Part shown: positions 44,262 to 51,531 of the stretch, piece by piece
How positions within the stretch are numbered: position 1 is the stretch's first letter
Layout of the letters: every line of letters begins with the position of its first letter
Assembly: GCF_009650435.1 (NCBI RefSeq)
Contig: NZ_VVIP01000028.1
Coordinates: 1 to 64,000 of the forward strand
Source: Foetidibacter luteolus
Lineage (GTDB): Bacteria; Bacteroidota; Bacteroidia; Chitinophagales; Chitinophagaceae
Reading direction: 5' to 3'
Length of the DNA: 64,000 nt
Position numbers and translations under genes: made by a program
The notes under the pieces: model-generated
What the model saw: the letters and a program-made list of their open reading frames with translations, nothing else
Database searches by the model: none
Told to the model about the DNA's origin: nothing

Positions 44262-44361
44262 ACGCGGGTGAAAAGCCGCCCAAAGAACAAGGCGTACAAG
44301 TGAGTGACACAACCAAAGCCTCATAGCAGTCCCGAAGGTTCGGGACAGCCTGCCCCATAAA
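44262..44361 (+). repeat. Element A copy 14 (GTGACAC subtype with extra hairpin)
   Basis: GGGTGAAAAGCCGCCCAAAG, GTACAAGTGAGTGACACAAC, then AAGCCTCATAGCA and the hairpin GTCCCGAA-GG-TTCGGGAC (44329-44346). It is nearly identical in its right half to copy 10. Confidence 0.8.
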
Positions 44362-44364
44362 AAA

Positions 44365-45555
44365 CTATAGTTTAAGCCGTACATCCATCCTGCTTAACAA
44401 GCCCGTTAACACAACCATAAGCAAAGCAAACGCCAGCGATTTTAAAAGCCCTACGCCGCCTGTAAGCAGCGCATCCGGCAGGTGCAAACCCAATAATACA
44501 ACAACAGCATACGCATAGTAAGGCAGCAGGTAACAAAGCAGCGTATCTGTACCGGCTGGTTTTATTAATGTAAACCAACGCGACTTACCCTGCACATCTG
44601 CAATGGCATAAACAGGTATAAACACCAGTATGGCTATGGCGCTGCAGATTAATACCCAGGATGGCGTTGCACCCAATTTGGCAATACCTCCAATAGGGCG
44701 CAGGGCAAAACCCGCACCCATAAAAACTATAGCCATCACAAAAAGCGTTACCATTAATTTTACTGGCTGGTTGCGCTGTACAAAACCCCTGAACACCTGC
44801 GATGTAACAACACCTCCCATTACCAGTGCGGTTAAACCTCCTTGGCCCAGGGGCCCAATGATGGTATGCATCAATTTACTTTCAGGAAGTTGGTGCGCAT
44901 GGTGGAGTACTGATAACAGCAGCAGTAAAAGCCATGCGATAATGTTGATATAAAGCTTGTTATTTGAAAACGCGTATATCAAAGCGCCCAACAGGTAACT
45001 CCACCCGATAAGGCCGAGAATACCCCACCATTGCGGTGCAAAACGGGTAACATTGCCATCATCTCCACCGCGGTACACCCATGCCAGTATAAGTAATACA
45101 ATTATAGCCACTGCCTTAGCCACATTTACATTAATGGCCCTTACCGTTTTGGGGTACGCGTTCCAGATAATAACAAAGCAGGTGCAGCATATAACATTCC
45201 ATACCACGCGCCGCATACCTGTTGCCGCCTCATTAATGCCTTCTCCATTAACAAGGTACAGCCCCATTACCAGCAGCGCTATGGAGCGCATCACAATATG
45301 CCATACCACCTGCGCCTTATTATCGCCCTTGCTTATACGGTTACTGACGGCATACGGTATAGACAGCCCTACAATAAACAAAAACGCTGGAAACACAGCG
45401 TCAGCAAGGCCCATGCCATCAACGCCATGCTCCACATGCTCCAGCCAGGCGGGTATGTCTTTTAACGACCACAAGTCGTTCACAAAAATCATCAACAGCA
45501 TGGTAAGGGCACGAAGGATATCAATAGAAGCGATGCGTTGTTTTGTATTAGTCAT
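44365..45555 (-). CDS. DUF5009 / heparan-alpha-glucosaminide acetyltransferase-like membrane protein
   Basis: The 396-residue protein has about eleven membrane helices. It starts with RIASIDILRALTMLLMIFVNDLWSL, typical of the acyltransferase_3/NagX/DUF5009 group; a cytoplasmic-side catalytic His is plausible. FLFIVGLSIPYAVSNRISKGD and the C-terminal GTDTLLCYLLPYYAYA fit the family. It may transfer acetyl groups to sugars across the membrane; the substrate is unknown. Confidence 0.85.
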   Translation of the reverse strand: MTNTKQRIASIDILRALTMLLMIFVNDLWSLKDIPAWLEHVEHGVDGMGLADAVFPAFLFIVGLSIPYAVSNRISKGDNKAQVVWHIVMRSIALLVMGLYLVNGEGINEAATGMRRVVWNVICCTCFVIIWNAYPKTVRAINVNVAKAVAIIVLLILAWVYRGGDDGNVTRFAPQWWGILGLIGWSYLLGALIYAFSNNKLYINIIAWLLLLLLSVLHHAHQLPESKLMHTIIGPLGQGGLTALVMGGVVTSQVFRGFVQRNQPVKLMVTLFVMAIVFMGAGFALRPIGGIAKLGATPSWVLICSAIAILVFIPVYAIADVQGKSRWFTLIKPAGTDTLLCYLLPYYAYAVVVLLGLHLPDALLTGGVGLLKSLAFALLMVVLTGLLSRMDVRLKL

Positions 45556-45691
45556 GAAACATATTATACTGAAATATAGAAAGATACGAACGCACTGTAA
45601 AATACTGTGCAGGTTTTTTATTAGCCCGGCGGCAGAAAAGCCTCCATCGTCTGAAGGAGAGCATTATGAGCCCAACGGCAGGAACATCTAT

Positions 45692-45742
45692 TAAGCGTCC
45701 CTTGCGTCGCACTCTTGTACGCATTGTTCTTTGGGCGACATT
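45692..45742 (-). repeat. Element A copy 15 (short)
   Basis: The minus strand reads CGCCCAAAGAACAATGCGTA then CAAGAGTGCGACGCAAGGGA. Confidence 0.7.
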
Positions 45743-45762
45743 TAAGCAAAGGCCTGTACAGG

Positions 45763-46146
45763 CTAACAAACTTTACCCGCAGTGCCTGTATCAACTAATT
45801 CTGTAAAAGTGTCGCTCTTGTCTTCTCCCGGCCTGTCTTTACAGGGAAAATCTTTTTCGATAACTATATCAAGTGCCTCCCTGCCCTTTATCGGTAATGA
45901 ATGATAAATGCCCACTTCGTCTGTCTCCATCCAACTGATGGCTACAGGCGAGGGTATGTGGATACAGATATTGTTGTTGCTTATTTCGGCTAGCAAGGCG
46001 GGTACATCGGCAATGCGCAGCTCGTAGGTAAGTGTAGCGGCAGGAAAAGCAACCTCATCTTTCACAAAGCCATTTTCTTTAAGCAAGAGTAACTCTGATT
46101 TTTTGATGCGGTAGCGTATGGAGTTTTTCTCAAACCTTAGTTTCAT
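45763..46146 (-). CDS. DUF7009 family protein
   Basis: From ATG 46146 the 127-residue soluble protein begins MKLRFEKNSIRYRIKKSELL and continues with GFVKDEVAFPAATLTYELRI. This pattern is typical of a small conserved protein often encoded beside fdhD in Bacteroidota. The longer frame to 46197 overlaps the end of fdhD. Function unknown; the neighbourhood suggests a link to molybdenum-enzyme maturation. It ends with a Cys (GKVC). Confidence 0.72.
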   Translation of the reverse strand: MKLRFEKNSIRYRIKKSELLLLKENGFVKDEVAFPAATLTYELRIADVPALLAEISNNNICIHIPSPVAISWMETDEVGIYHSLPIKGREALDIVIEKDFPCKDRPGEDKSDTFTELVDTGTAGKVC

Positions 46147-46166
46147 GCCGGTTAATTTGCTGCAAG

Positions 46167-47024
46167 TTACGAACCAATGATTTTTTCCGCCCCGCAATAA
46201 ATATTGAAGCTGTTGTTCTTAACAAAGCCAATTACGGTAAGGCCATAGTCGCCGGCCAGTTCAATGGCCAGGCTTGTGGGCGCCCCAATGGAACAAAGCA
46301 TGGGCGCCCCGGCCATTAAAGATTTTTGCACCAGTTCGTAGCTTAACCTTCCGCTAAACAATAACAGGTTATTATGCAGGGGCAGCATCTGCTGTTTTAA
46401 TAAATAGCCTGCCAGTTTATCCATGGCATTATGCCTGCCCACATCTTCAGCCACCTGCAATATTTGGCCGGTATTGTTTACCAGCGCAACAGCATGGGCG
46501 CCGCCGGTATTACTAAACAACCCCTGCGATGATTGCAGCAAGGCGGGCAAAGCCCCTATAACAGAAGCGTTAATTTGAAAACCTGTGCCCACAGGTTTAA
46601 ATACCGCCTTTTGCTTTACCAGGTCATCCGTGGTTTTGCCGCAAAAGCCACATGCGGAACTGGCTATAAAATTCCTTTTCCGCTCAACCGCGTTAAACAG
46701 AACATGAGGGGCAAGGCTTACTTCTATGGTGTTTTCCTGCAGGTCTTCATCACCGGGGTTACCAACGAACCTGGCGGATAAAATATCTGTGGCCTGCTGA
46801 ATGATGCCTTCGCAAAAGAGGAAGCCTGTAACCAGGTTAAAATCTTCACCCGGCGTACGCATGGTTACAGAAAGTAATTCTTTTTGCCGGTTTAAAGCCG
46901 GGCCATGAACAAGGATTATCTGCAATGGAGATTCAGCTATGATGTTATCATGCTGCTTTAGCCTTTCACCATTTCTAATGGAATGAACAATTGCCTGCTT
47001 AATGCCTTTGTTGTTTTTTGACAT
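46167..47024 (-). CDS. fdhD: Formate dehydrogenase accessory sulfurtransferase FdhD
   Basis: The 285-residue protein has the catalytic cysteine loop in SACGFCGKTTDD. Other FdhD landmarks are MRTPGEDFNLVTGFLFCEGII, TGGAHAVALVNNTGQILQVAEDVGRHNAMDKL and LLLFSGRLSYELVQKSLMAGAPMLCSIGAPTSLAIELA. It passes sulfur from a cysteine desulfurase to the molybdenum cofactor, activating formate dehydrogenases. No formate dehydrogenase is in the window. It lies between DUF7009 and the CoxE-like gene. Confidence 0.95.
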   Translation of the reverse strand: MSKNNKGIKQAIVHSIRNGERLKQHDNIIAESPLQIILVHGPALNRQKELLSVTMRTPGEDFNLVTGFLFCEGIIQQATDILSARFVGNPGDEDLQENTIEVSLAPHVLFNAVERKRNFIASSACGFCGKTTDDLVKQKAVFKPVGTGFQINASVIGALPALLQSSQGLFSNTGGAHAVALVNNTGQILQVAEDVGRHNAMDKLAGYLLKQQMLPLHNNLLLFSGRLSYELVQKSLMAGAPMLCSIGAPTSLAIELAGDYGLTVIGFVKNNSFNIYCGAEKIIGS

Positions 47025-47068
47025 ACCTATAAAACTATTTCTCCACAGCGAAATTTAATGACTGCCCT

Positions 47069-48190
47069 CTACAACCACTGCCCCAGCCTTCTAAGGCTTT
47101 CCGCATTGTGCGCCGGGGCAAAAACATGCACATAAGGCAACGCTGCCTTCATGCCTGCCACGCCGGGGCTGTATGCGTGGTAACCAGCCAGCGGGTTTAG
47201 CCAAATTATTTTGCGGCATTTGTTACGGATGGTTTCCATACTATGCTGCAATACCGGTATATCGCCCGTATCCCATCCATCGCTCATGATAATTACAATG
47301 GTCCTCTTATCCAGCAGTTGCCCCGCATAATCTTCTGTAAACCTGTGAAGGCTCTCCCCTATTTTGGTGCCGCCCCCCCAGCCCTGGTTTTGCCCTTGCA
47401 CCCATTGCATGGCAGTGGCAAAGTCCCGCTGTTTAAGCAAAGTTGTTATCCGTTGCAAACCGGTGCTGAAGGCAAAGGTTTCTACCCGTTTATATACCTG
47501 CTGAAAAGCGTACATAAACTGCAGCAGGAAGGCAGCATATAAATCCATAGATTTGCTTACATCGCAAAGTATTACCAGTTTAGTACGGTTGCGTTTAGGT
47601 TGATGAAAAACGATATCCAGCAACTCACCACCGCGGCGCATATTTTTTCTTAACGTCCTGCGCAGGTCTGGAATGTTTGCATGATTATCTCGCTGGTAGC
47701 GGCGGTTAATATGTGCGGCCAGCCTTTTAGACAGTGCTTTTATGTTCCGCATCAACTCGTCCACCTCATCATCTGGCACGGCACTAAAATCTTTTTTCGT
47801 GAGGCTTTCCTGCACGCTGTACACGGCCATTTCTTCTGTTTCCTGGTTGCGGTGGCCATTCAGCCAGCTTTTCAGCGATGTAAAGGAAGCATCCTTACCA
47901 TTGGTTTGTATTTTCTTTTCCGGCCCTGTTTTCACTTTTGCGTCAACCGCTTTGCCAAGCTCTTGCCAGTAATCATTAAACAAAGCATCAAACTCATGCA
48001 ACTGCTTTTGCGATTTGCAGCAAATAGCTTTTAACGCCAGCTTTAATACCTGCCGGCTGCTGTAATCAATACATTCCAGGGCTTTAAGGGCGGTTATTTC
48101 TTCATCAACGCCCAGCGTAAACCCTTTGCCCCGCAGGTAGCGGCAAAAGTGTATGATGTTTTGCGAAAGTGATGTATGGCGTTGAAGCAT
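47069..48190 (-). CDS. VWA-domain protein, CoxE-like
   Basis: From ATG 48190 (MLQRHTSLSQNIIHFCRYLRG) the 373-residue protein has an N-terminal helical region and a C-terminal von Willebrand A domain with metal-site motif VILCDVSKSMDLYAAFLLQF and TIVIIMSDGWDTGDIPVL. It matches CoxE-type partners of MoxR AAA ATPases, which insert or sulfurylate metal centres in molybdenum hydroxylases such as CO dehydrogenase. An in-frame start at 48280 would add 30 residues, of which FLAPAVAETGAVV is a translation of element A and is rejected. Confidence 0.88.
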   Translation of the reverse strand: MLQRHTSLSQNIIHFCRYLRGKGFTLGVDEEITALKALECIDYSSRQVLKLALKAICCKSQKQLHEFDALFNDYWQELGKAVDAKVKTGPEKKIQTNGKDASFTSLKSWLNGHRNQETEEMAVYSVQESLTKKDFSAVPDDEVDELMRNIKALSKRLAAHINRRYQRDNHANIPDLRRTLRKNMRRGGELLDIVFHQPKRNRTKLVILCDVSKSMDLYAAFLLQFMYAFQQVYKRVETFAFSTGLQRITTLLKQRDFATAMQWVQGQNQGWGGGTKIGESLHRFTEDYAGQLLDKRTIVIIMSDGWDTGDIPVLQHSMETIRNKCRKIIWLNPLAGYHAYSPGVAGMKAALPYVHVFAPAHNAESLRRLGQWL

Positions 48191-48250
48191 AAATGAGGTT
48201 AAGTTGAATGCAGTGGCAGGCTTTTTATCCGGGGGCTGAACAACTGCTCC

Positions 48251-48358
48251 TGTTTCTGCTACCGCAGGTGCCAGAAACATTATCTATCCGGGTCTGAAAA
48301 GATGCCATGAAAAACCAGGCGATGAAGTGCTTGCGACGCAACGATGATGCCATGAAAG
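48251..48358 (+). repeat. Element A copy 16 (with hairpin, between CoxE-like and MoxR-like genes)
   Basis: A hairpin TGTTTCTGCTACC-GCA-GGTGCCAGAAACA (two mismatches) is followed by GGGTCTGAAAAGATGCCATG, GATGAAGTGCTTGCGACGCA and CGATGATGCCATGAAA. It separates two genes that are normally adjacent and co-transcribed. Confidence 0.85.
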
Positions 48359-48401
48359 GCCACAGCCCATATCATAAATTATCGCTGCCCTCATGCTTTA
48401 C

Positions 48402-49313
48402 CTATAATTCAATTTTAGAAATAATGCCCGTTTTTTCCATCAGTTCGCTTAACGATAATTGCGCCTGCCGGGTATCTCTCCAATCTTTCAGTATTACACC
48501 GAGTGTTTGTTCAATAACAGACCTGTCCAGGTAATCAATATGCAGCGCCGCCAAGGCCATGGCCCAATCGAGTGTTTCCGCAACGCCGGGGGTTTTCTCC
48601 AGTTTCATTTGCCGCAAGGCCTGCATAAAACGGGTAATTTGTTCAGCCAGCTTTGTATCTATTTCCGGCACTTTGCTTTTTACCACCAGCCACTCTTTTT
48701 CAAAATCCGGGTAATCAATATACAGGTAAAGGCATCGCCTTCTTAACGCTTCGCTTAGCTCACGGGTGCGGTTGCCGGTTAAAATAACCTGGGGAATATT
48801 TGTTGCTTTGATGGTGCCCGTTTCAGGAATAGTTATCTGCCAGTCGCTGAGTACTTCCAGCAAAAAACTTTCAAACTCTTCATCAGAGCGGTCTATTTCG
48901 TCAATCAGCAATACCGGCTTTTTGTGGTGTGTAATAGCCTGCAGCAAAGGCCGCTTCATTAAAAATTCATCGCTGAAAATGGTTTTCTCTTTCTCGGTAA
49001 CGGATTGGCCGTCATGCTCCGTCATTTTAAGGTGCAGCAACTGGCGCTGGTAGTTCCATTCGTATAAGGCATGGGTTGCATCCAGCCCCTCGTAACATTG
49101 CAGGCGTATTAAGTCTGTTTGCAAAGCCCTGGCCATTACCTTGGCAATTTCTGTTTTGCCAACGCCTGCTGGGCCTTCAACCAGCAAAGGCTTGTTTAAC
49201 TGCAACGACAAAAACACAGACATAGCAACGGCATCGTCCGTAATATAGCCCTGCCTACGCAGCATTTGTTCAATATCCGTAAGGTTCAATTGCGGCTGGT
49301 GCGTATTTGCCAT
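48402..49313 (-). CDS. MoxR/CoxD-type AAA ATPase
   Basis: The 303-residue AAA+ protein has Walker A VEGPAGVGKTEIAKVMA, Walker B KPVLLIDEIDRSDEEFESFLLEVLSDW, sensor 1 in VILTGNRTRELSEALRRRCLYLYIDYPD, and an arginine finger in the RRRC segment. It works with VWA partners as a metal-centre chaperone; the CoxE-like gene is directly downstream. Homologues act in CO dehydrogenase maturation (CoxD). Confidence 0.9.
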   Translation of the reverse strand: MANTHQPQLNLTDIEQMLRRQGYITDDAVAMSVFLSLQLNKPLLVEGPAGVGKTEIAKVMARALQTDLIRLQCYEGLDATHALYEWNYQRQLLHLKMTEHDGQSVTEKEKTIFSDEFLMKRPLLQAITHHKKPVLLIDEIDRSDEEFESFLLEVLSDWQITIPETGTIKATNIPQVILTGNRTRELSEALRRRCLYLYIDYPDFEKEWLVVKSKVPEIDTKLAEQITRFMQALRQMKLEKTPGVAETLDWAMALAALHIDYLDRSVIEQTLGVILKDWRDTRQAQLSLSELMEKTGIISKIEL

Positions 49314-49325
49314 TGGTTGGTTTAA

Positions 49326-50057
49326 TTAATGAGATAACAGAAGCTCGCCGCCTGCAGGGCTGTAAACCGGTTCATCCAGCATTTGCACATTAAATACCCG
49401 GCAAAAATTACGCTTCAGCTTTTCTTTTGCTTCGGCAACATTTACATCATGCCCCAATTCCTTTGCCAGGGATGTAACCTGTTTATTTTGAATGCCACAG
49501 GGAACAATATAATTAAAGAAGTTTAAATCTGTATTTACGTTAAAAGCAAAACCGTGCATGGTAACCCAGCGGCTGCAGCGAATGCCCATGGCGCAAATTT
49601 TACGTTCCCTGCCCGGCACAGAGGGCTCCAGCCAAACGCCGGTTTCACCTTTGCTGCGCTCACCATAAAGGCCATATTCAGCCATGGTGAGTATGATCAC
49701 TTCCTCCAGGCTGCGCAGGTACCAGCCCAGGTCAGTTTTAAATTGCTCAAGGTCAAAAATGGGGTAACCAACCACCTGTCCCGGGCCATGAAAAGTAATA
49801 TCGCCGCCACGGTTAATGTGAAAATATTCAATGTTTTTTTCCAGCCTTTCGGTTTCAGATATCAATACATGCTCTGCCTTGCCGTTTTTGCCCAGGGTAT
49901 ATACCGGAGCATGCTCCACAAAAAGCAGGTGCTGCGCAGGCTTTTCGCCGCCGGATTTTTGTTTAACCTTCTGCTGCAACAAGCCTTCCTGAAAATTCCA
50001 TACCTGCGCATAAGCAGGCTGCCGGCCCATATCTGTAAACAATACCTGGTTCATCAT
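49326..50057 (-). CDS. lipB: Lipoyl(octanoyl) transferase LipB
   Basis: The 243-residue protein has the LipB signature RGGDITFHGPGQVVGYPIFDL, the lysine motif RKICAMGIRCSRWVTMHGFAFNV, and the catalytic cysteine in YIVPCGIQNKQVTSL. It moves octanoate from acyl carrier protein to the lipoyl domain of E2 subunits, such as the one at 39.9-41.3 kb. The start may be 50057 or the adjacent Met at 50054. It lies 12 bases upstream of the MoxR-like gene and may be co-transcribed. Confidence 0.95.
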   Translation of the reverse strand: MMNQVLFTDMGRQPAYAQVWNFQEGLLQQKVKQKSGGEKPAQHLLFVEHAPVYTLGKNGKAEHVLISETERLEKNIEYFHINRGGDITFHGPGQVVGYPIFDLEQFKTDLGWYLRSLEEVIILTMAEYGLYGERSKGETGVWLEPSVPGRERKICAMGIRCSRWVTMHGFAFNVNTDLNFFNYIVPCGIQNKQVTSLAKELGHDVNVAEAKEKLKRNFCRVFNVQMLDEPVYSPAGGELLLSH

Positions 50058-50148
50058 TCTGTAAAAATAACCAATTGCGGCAGTAATTATTTCAGGTTGA
50101 GTAGTTAACCCAAAGCGGAGTTTTTATGTTACCGGCAGGAGGACAAGC

Positions 50149-50199
50149 ATGAAGCTTCGTTGTGTCACTCCCTTGTACGGCTGGATTCGCTATGCAGCT
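50149..50199 (-). repeat. Element A copy 17
   Basis: The minus strand reads GCTGCATAGCGAATCCAGCC, then GTACAAGGGAGTGACACAAC and GAAGCTTCAT. The left half resembles copy 13. Confidence 0.7.
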
Positions 50200-50309
50200 T
50201 TTCCCGCAGGGTAGGTTATTTAGCCGCCCGGGCGGCTGGAGATTTTAAGATCATTACTGGTTAGACGGCTATAAAATGCAGTTTGTTTTCAACAATTAAT
50301 ATATTTTTT

Positions 50310-50447
50310 TTGGTATTAAACAACAAAAAAGTGCAATCAAAGAAACAAATCCTGCTTCCAAAATTTCAACAGATATTGGAAAAGATGGCGGGAAACACGC
50401 AGCAATTTTATACGATATTGATTATTTATTGGGAGTTCATAATTTAA
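50310..50447 (+). pseudogene. Decayed XRE-family HTH regulator (antitoxin type), N-terminal fragment
   Basis: The frame reads LVLNNKKVQSKKQILLPKFQ then QILEKMAGNTQQF before it degenerates and stops. NKKVxSKKQILLPKxQxILExMG is the start I recall for Bacteroidota XRE antitoxins that precede HipA-like toxins. No helix-turn-helix follows and no start codon remains. The identification is by resemblance only. Confidence 0.4.
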
Positions 50448-50494
50448 GCCGTATTAATTAATTCTATGGTTAACAGAAATATGTAATTTTGGAT

Positions 50495-50701
50495 ATGTCT
50501 GCATTTCGGTTAAACCGCTTTGCTTTTAAGGCGCAAACAGCGCAAGAAGCAGCAAACCATTCCACGTACTACAGGAGTTTGAGTTGGCAGGAGAGGCTTA
50601 AAATTGCTGGTTACCTTAACAGCATTGCCTTCAACTATCCGGAAAACAAACCTCCAAAATTAGATAGAACAGTATTCAAAGCAGTTACAAGAAATCATTA
50701 A
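50495..50701 (+). CDS. Small protein paired with a nucleotidyltransferase
   Basis: The 68-residue protein (MSAFRLNRFAFKAQTAQEAA, LSWQERLKIAGYLNSIAFNY, KPPKLDRTVFKAVTR) resembles a small family found directly upstream of nucleotidyltransferase genes in Bacteroidota. A TTG at 50489 (LDM...) is an alternative start. Its stop overlaps the next start by one base. Inference: first member of a two-gene, toxin-antitoxin-like module. Confidence 0.7.
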   Translation: MSAFRLNRFAFKAQTAQEAANHSTYYRSLSWQERLKIAGYLNSIAFNYPENKPPKLDRTVFKAVTRNH

Positions 50702-51159
50702 TGGCTAACATTTTTAATGATGACTTTATAGATTTTCTGGCTGCGCTGAATAAGCAGGAAGTGAGATATATTCTTGTAGGCGGTTTTTCTGTAATCCTGC
50801 ACGGTTACGCAAGAACAACAGGCGATATGGATATTTGGGTTGAACGCACTGCAGGCAATTATCAAAAACTGAAAAAGGCTTTTGATCAATTTGGGATGCC
50901 AGTTTTTGATATGACAGAAAATAACTTCCTGTTTCATCCAAACTGGGATGTATTTACTTTTGGCGTTCCTCCGGTAGCTATTGATATTATGGTTAAAGTA
51001 AAAGGGCTGGATTTTCAGGAGTGTTTTGGCAAAGCTGTCATTTTTGAAGATGAAGACCTAAAGATCAGGACTATTCATAAAAATAATTTGATAGAGGCTA
51101 AAAAATCGTCAGGAAGGGCTAAAGATTTAAATGATCTGGAAAACCTAACTTCCGAATAG
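50701..51159 (+). CDS. Nucleotidyltransferase-fold protein (AbiEii/MNT-like)
   Basis: The 152-residue protein has the polymerase-beta-type motif GGFSVILHGYARTTGDMDIWVE (GG...DxD) and a third acidic residue in IDIMVKVKG, so it could transfer nucleotides. The C-terminal helix (NLIEAKKSSGRAKDLNDLENL) matches AbiEii/DUF6036-type proteins. Relatives act as toxins or in paired HEPN/MNT systems. It is coupled to the small gene upstream. tRNA-Ser lies downstream on the opposite strand. Confidence 0.82.
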   Translation: MANIFNDDFIDFLAALNKQEVRYILVGGFSVILHGYARTTGDMDIWVERTAGNYQKLKKAFDQFGMPVFDMTENNFLFHPNWDVFTFGVPPVAIDIMVKVKGLDFQECFGKAVIFEDEDLKIRTIHKNNLIEAKKSSGRAKDLNDLENLTSE

Positions 51160-51306
51160 TTATTCGTTCATTTTATCGCTATCTGCAAATGCAAATAATG
51201 TATTTTATTATCAGGCGGATTAATTGCCCCCTCATCATCATGCCCTTACGACATCAGGATTTCTCCAAAAAAAAATGCTCAAGCTTTTACACCATGAGCA
51301 TTTCAG

Positions 51307-51391
51307 CGGAAGGAGAGGGATTCGAACCCCCGGACCTGTGACAGTCTTCGGTTTTCAAGACCGACGCAATCGACCACTCTGCCATCCTTCC
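51307..51391 (-). tRNA. tRNA-Ser (anticodon TGA)
   Basis: The minus strand folds as a class II tRNA. The acceptor stem GGAAGGA pairs TCCTTCC with discriminator G. The anticodon loop CTTGAAA between TCGGT and ACCGA gives TGA, reading UCA. A long variable arm follows, and the T arm contains GGTTCGAATCC. CCA is not encoded. It would terminate in the gap before the nucleotidyltransferase gene. Confidence 0.95.
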
Positions 51392-51531
51392 GGGTGCAAA
51401 ATAAGGGTGTGGAGTTTTATCTTCCAAAAAATAATAATGTTTTAAAAAATAAGCGCTCAAGTTGGCATGCACCCATTAGCTGTAACAACAGCACATGCTA
51501 TATGGCAAATGGTAATGGCATACAAACGCCG

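Noticed and set aside
45053..45694. 213-codon plus-strand open frame
   Set aside because: It is antisense to most of the DUF5009 gene; its product is low-complexity Ser/Thr/Ile with no family look.
48191..48280. N-terminal extension of the CoxE-like protein
   Set aside because: The extra 30 residues include the translated left hairpin of element A (FLAPAVAETG); ATG 48190 starts the recognisable protein.
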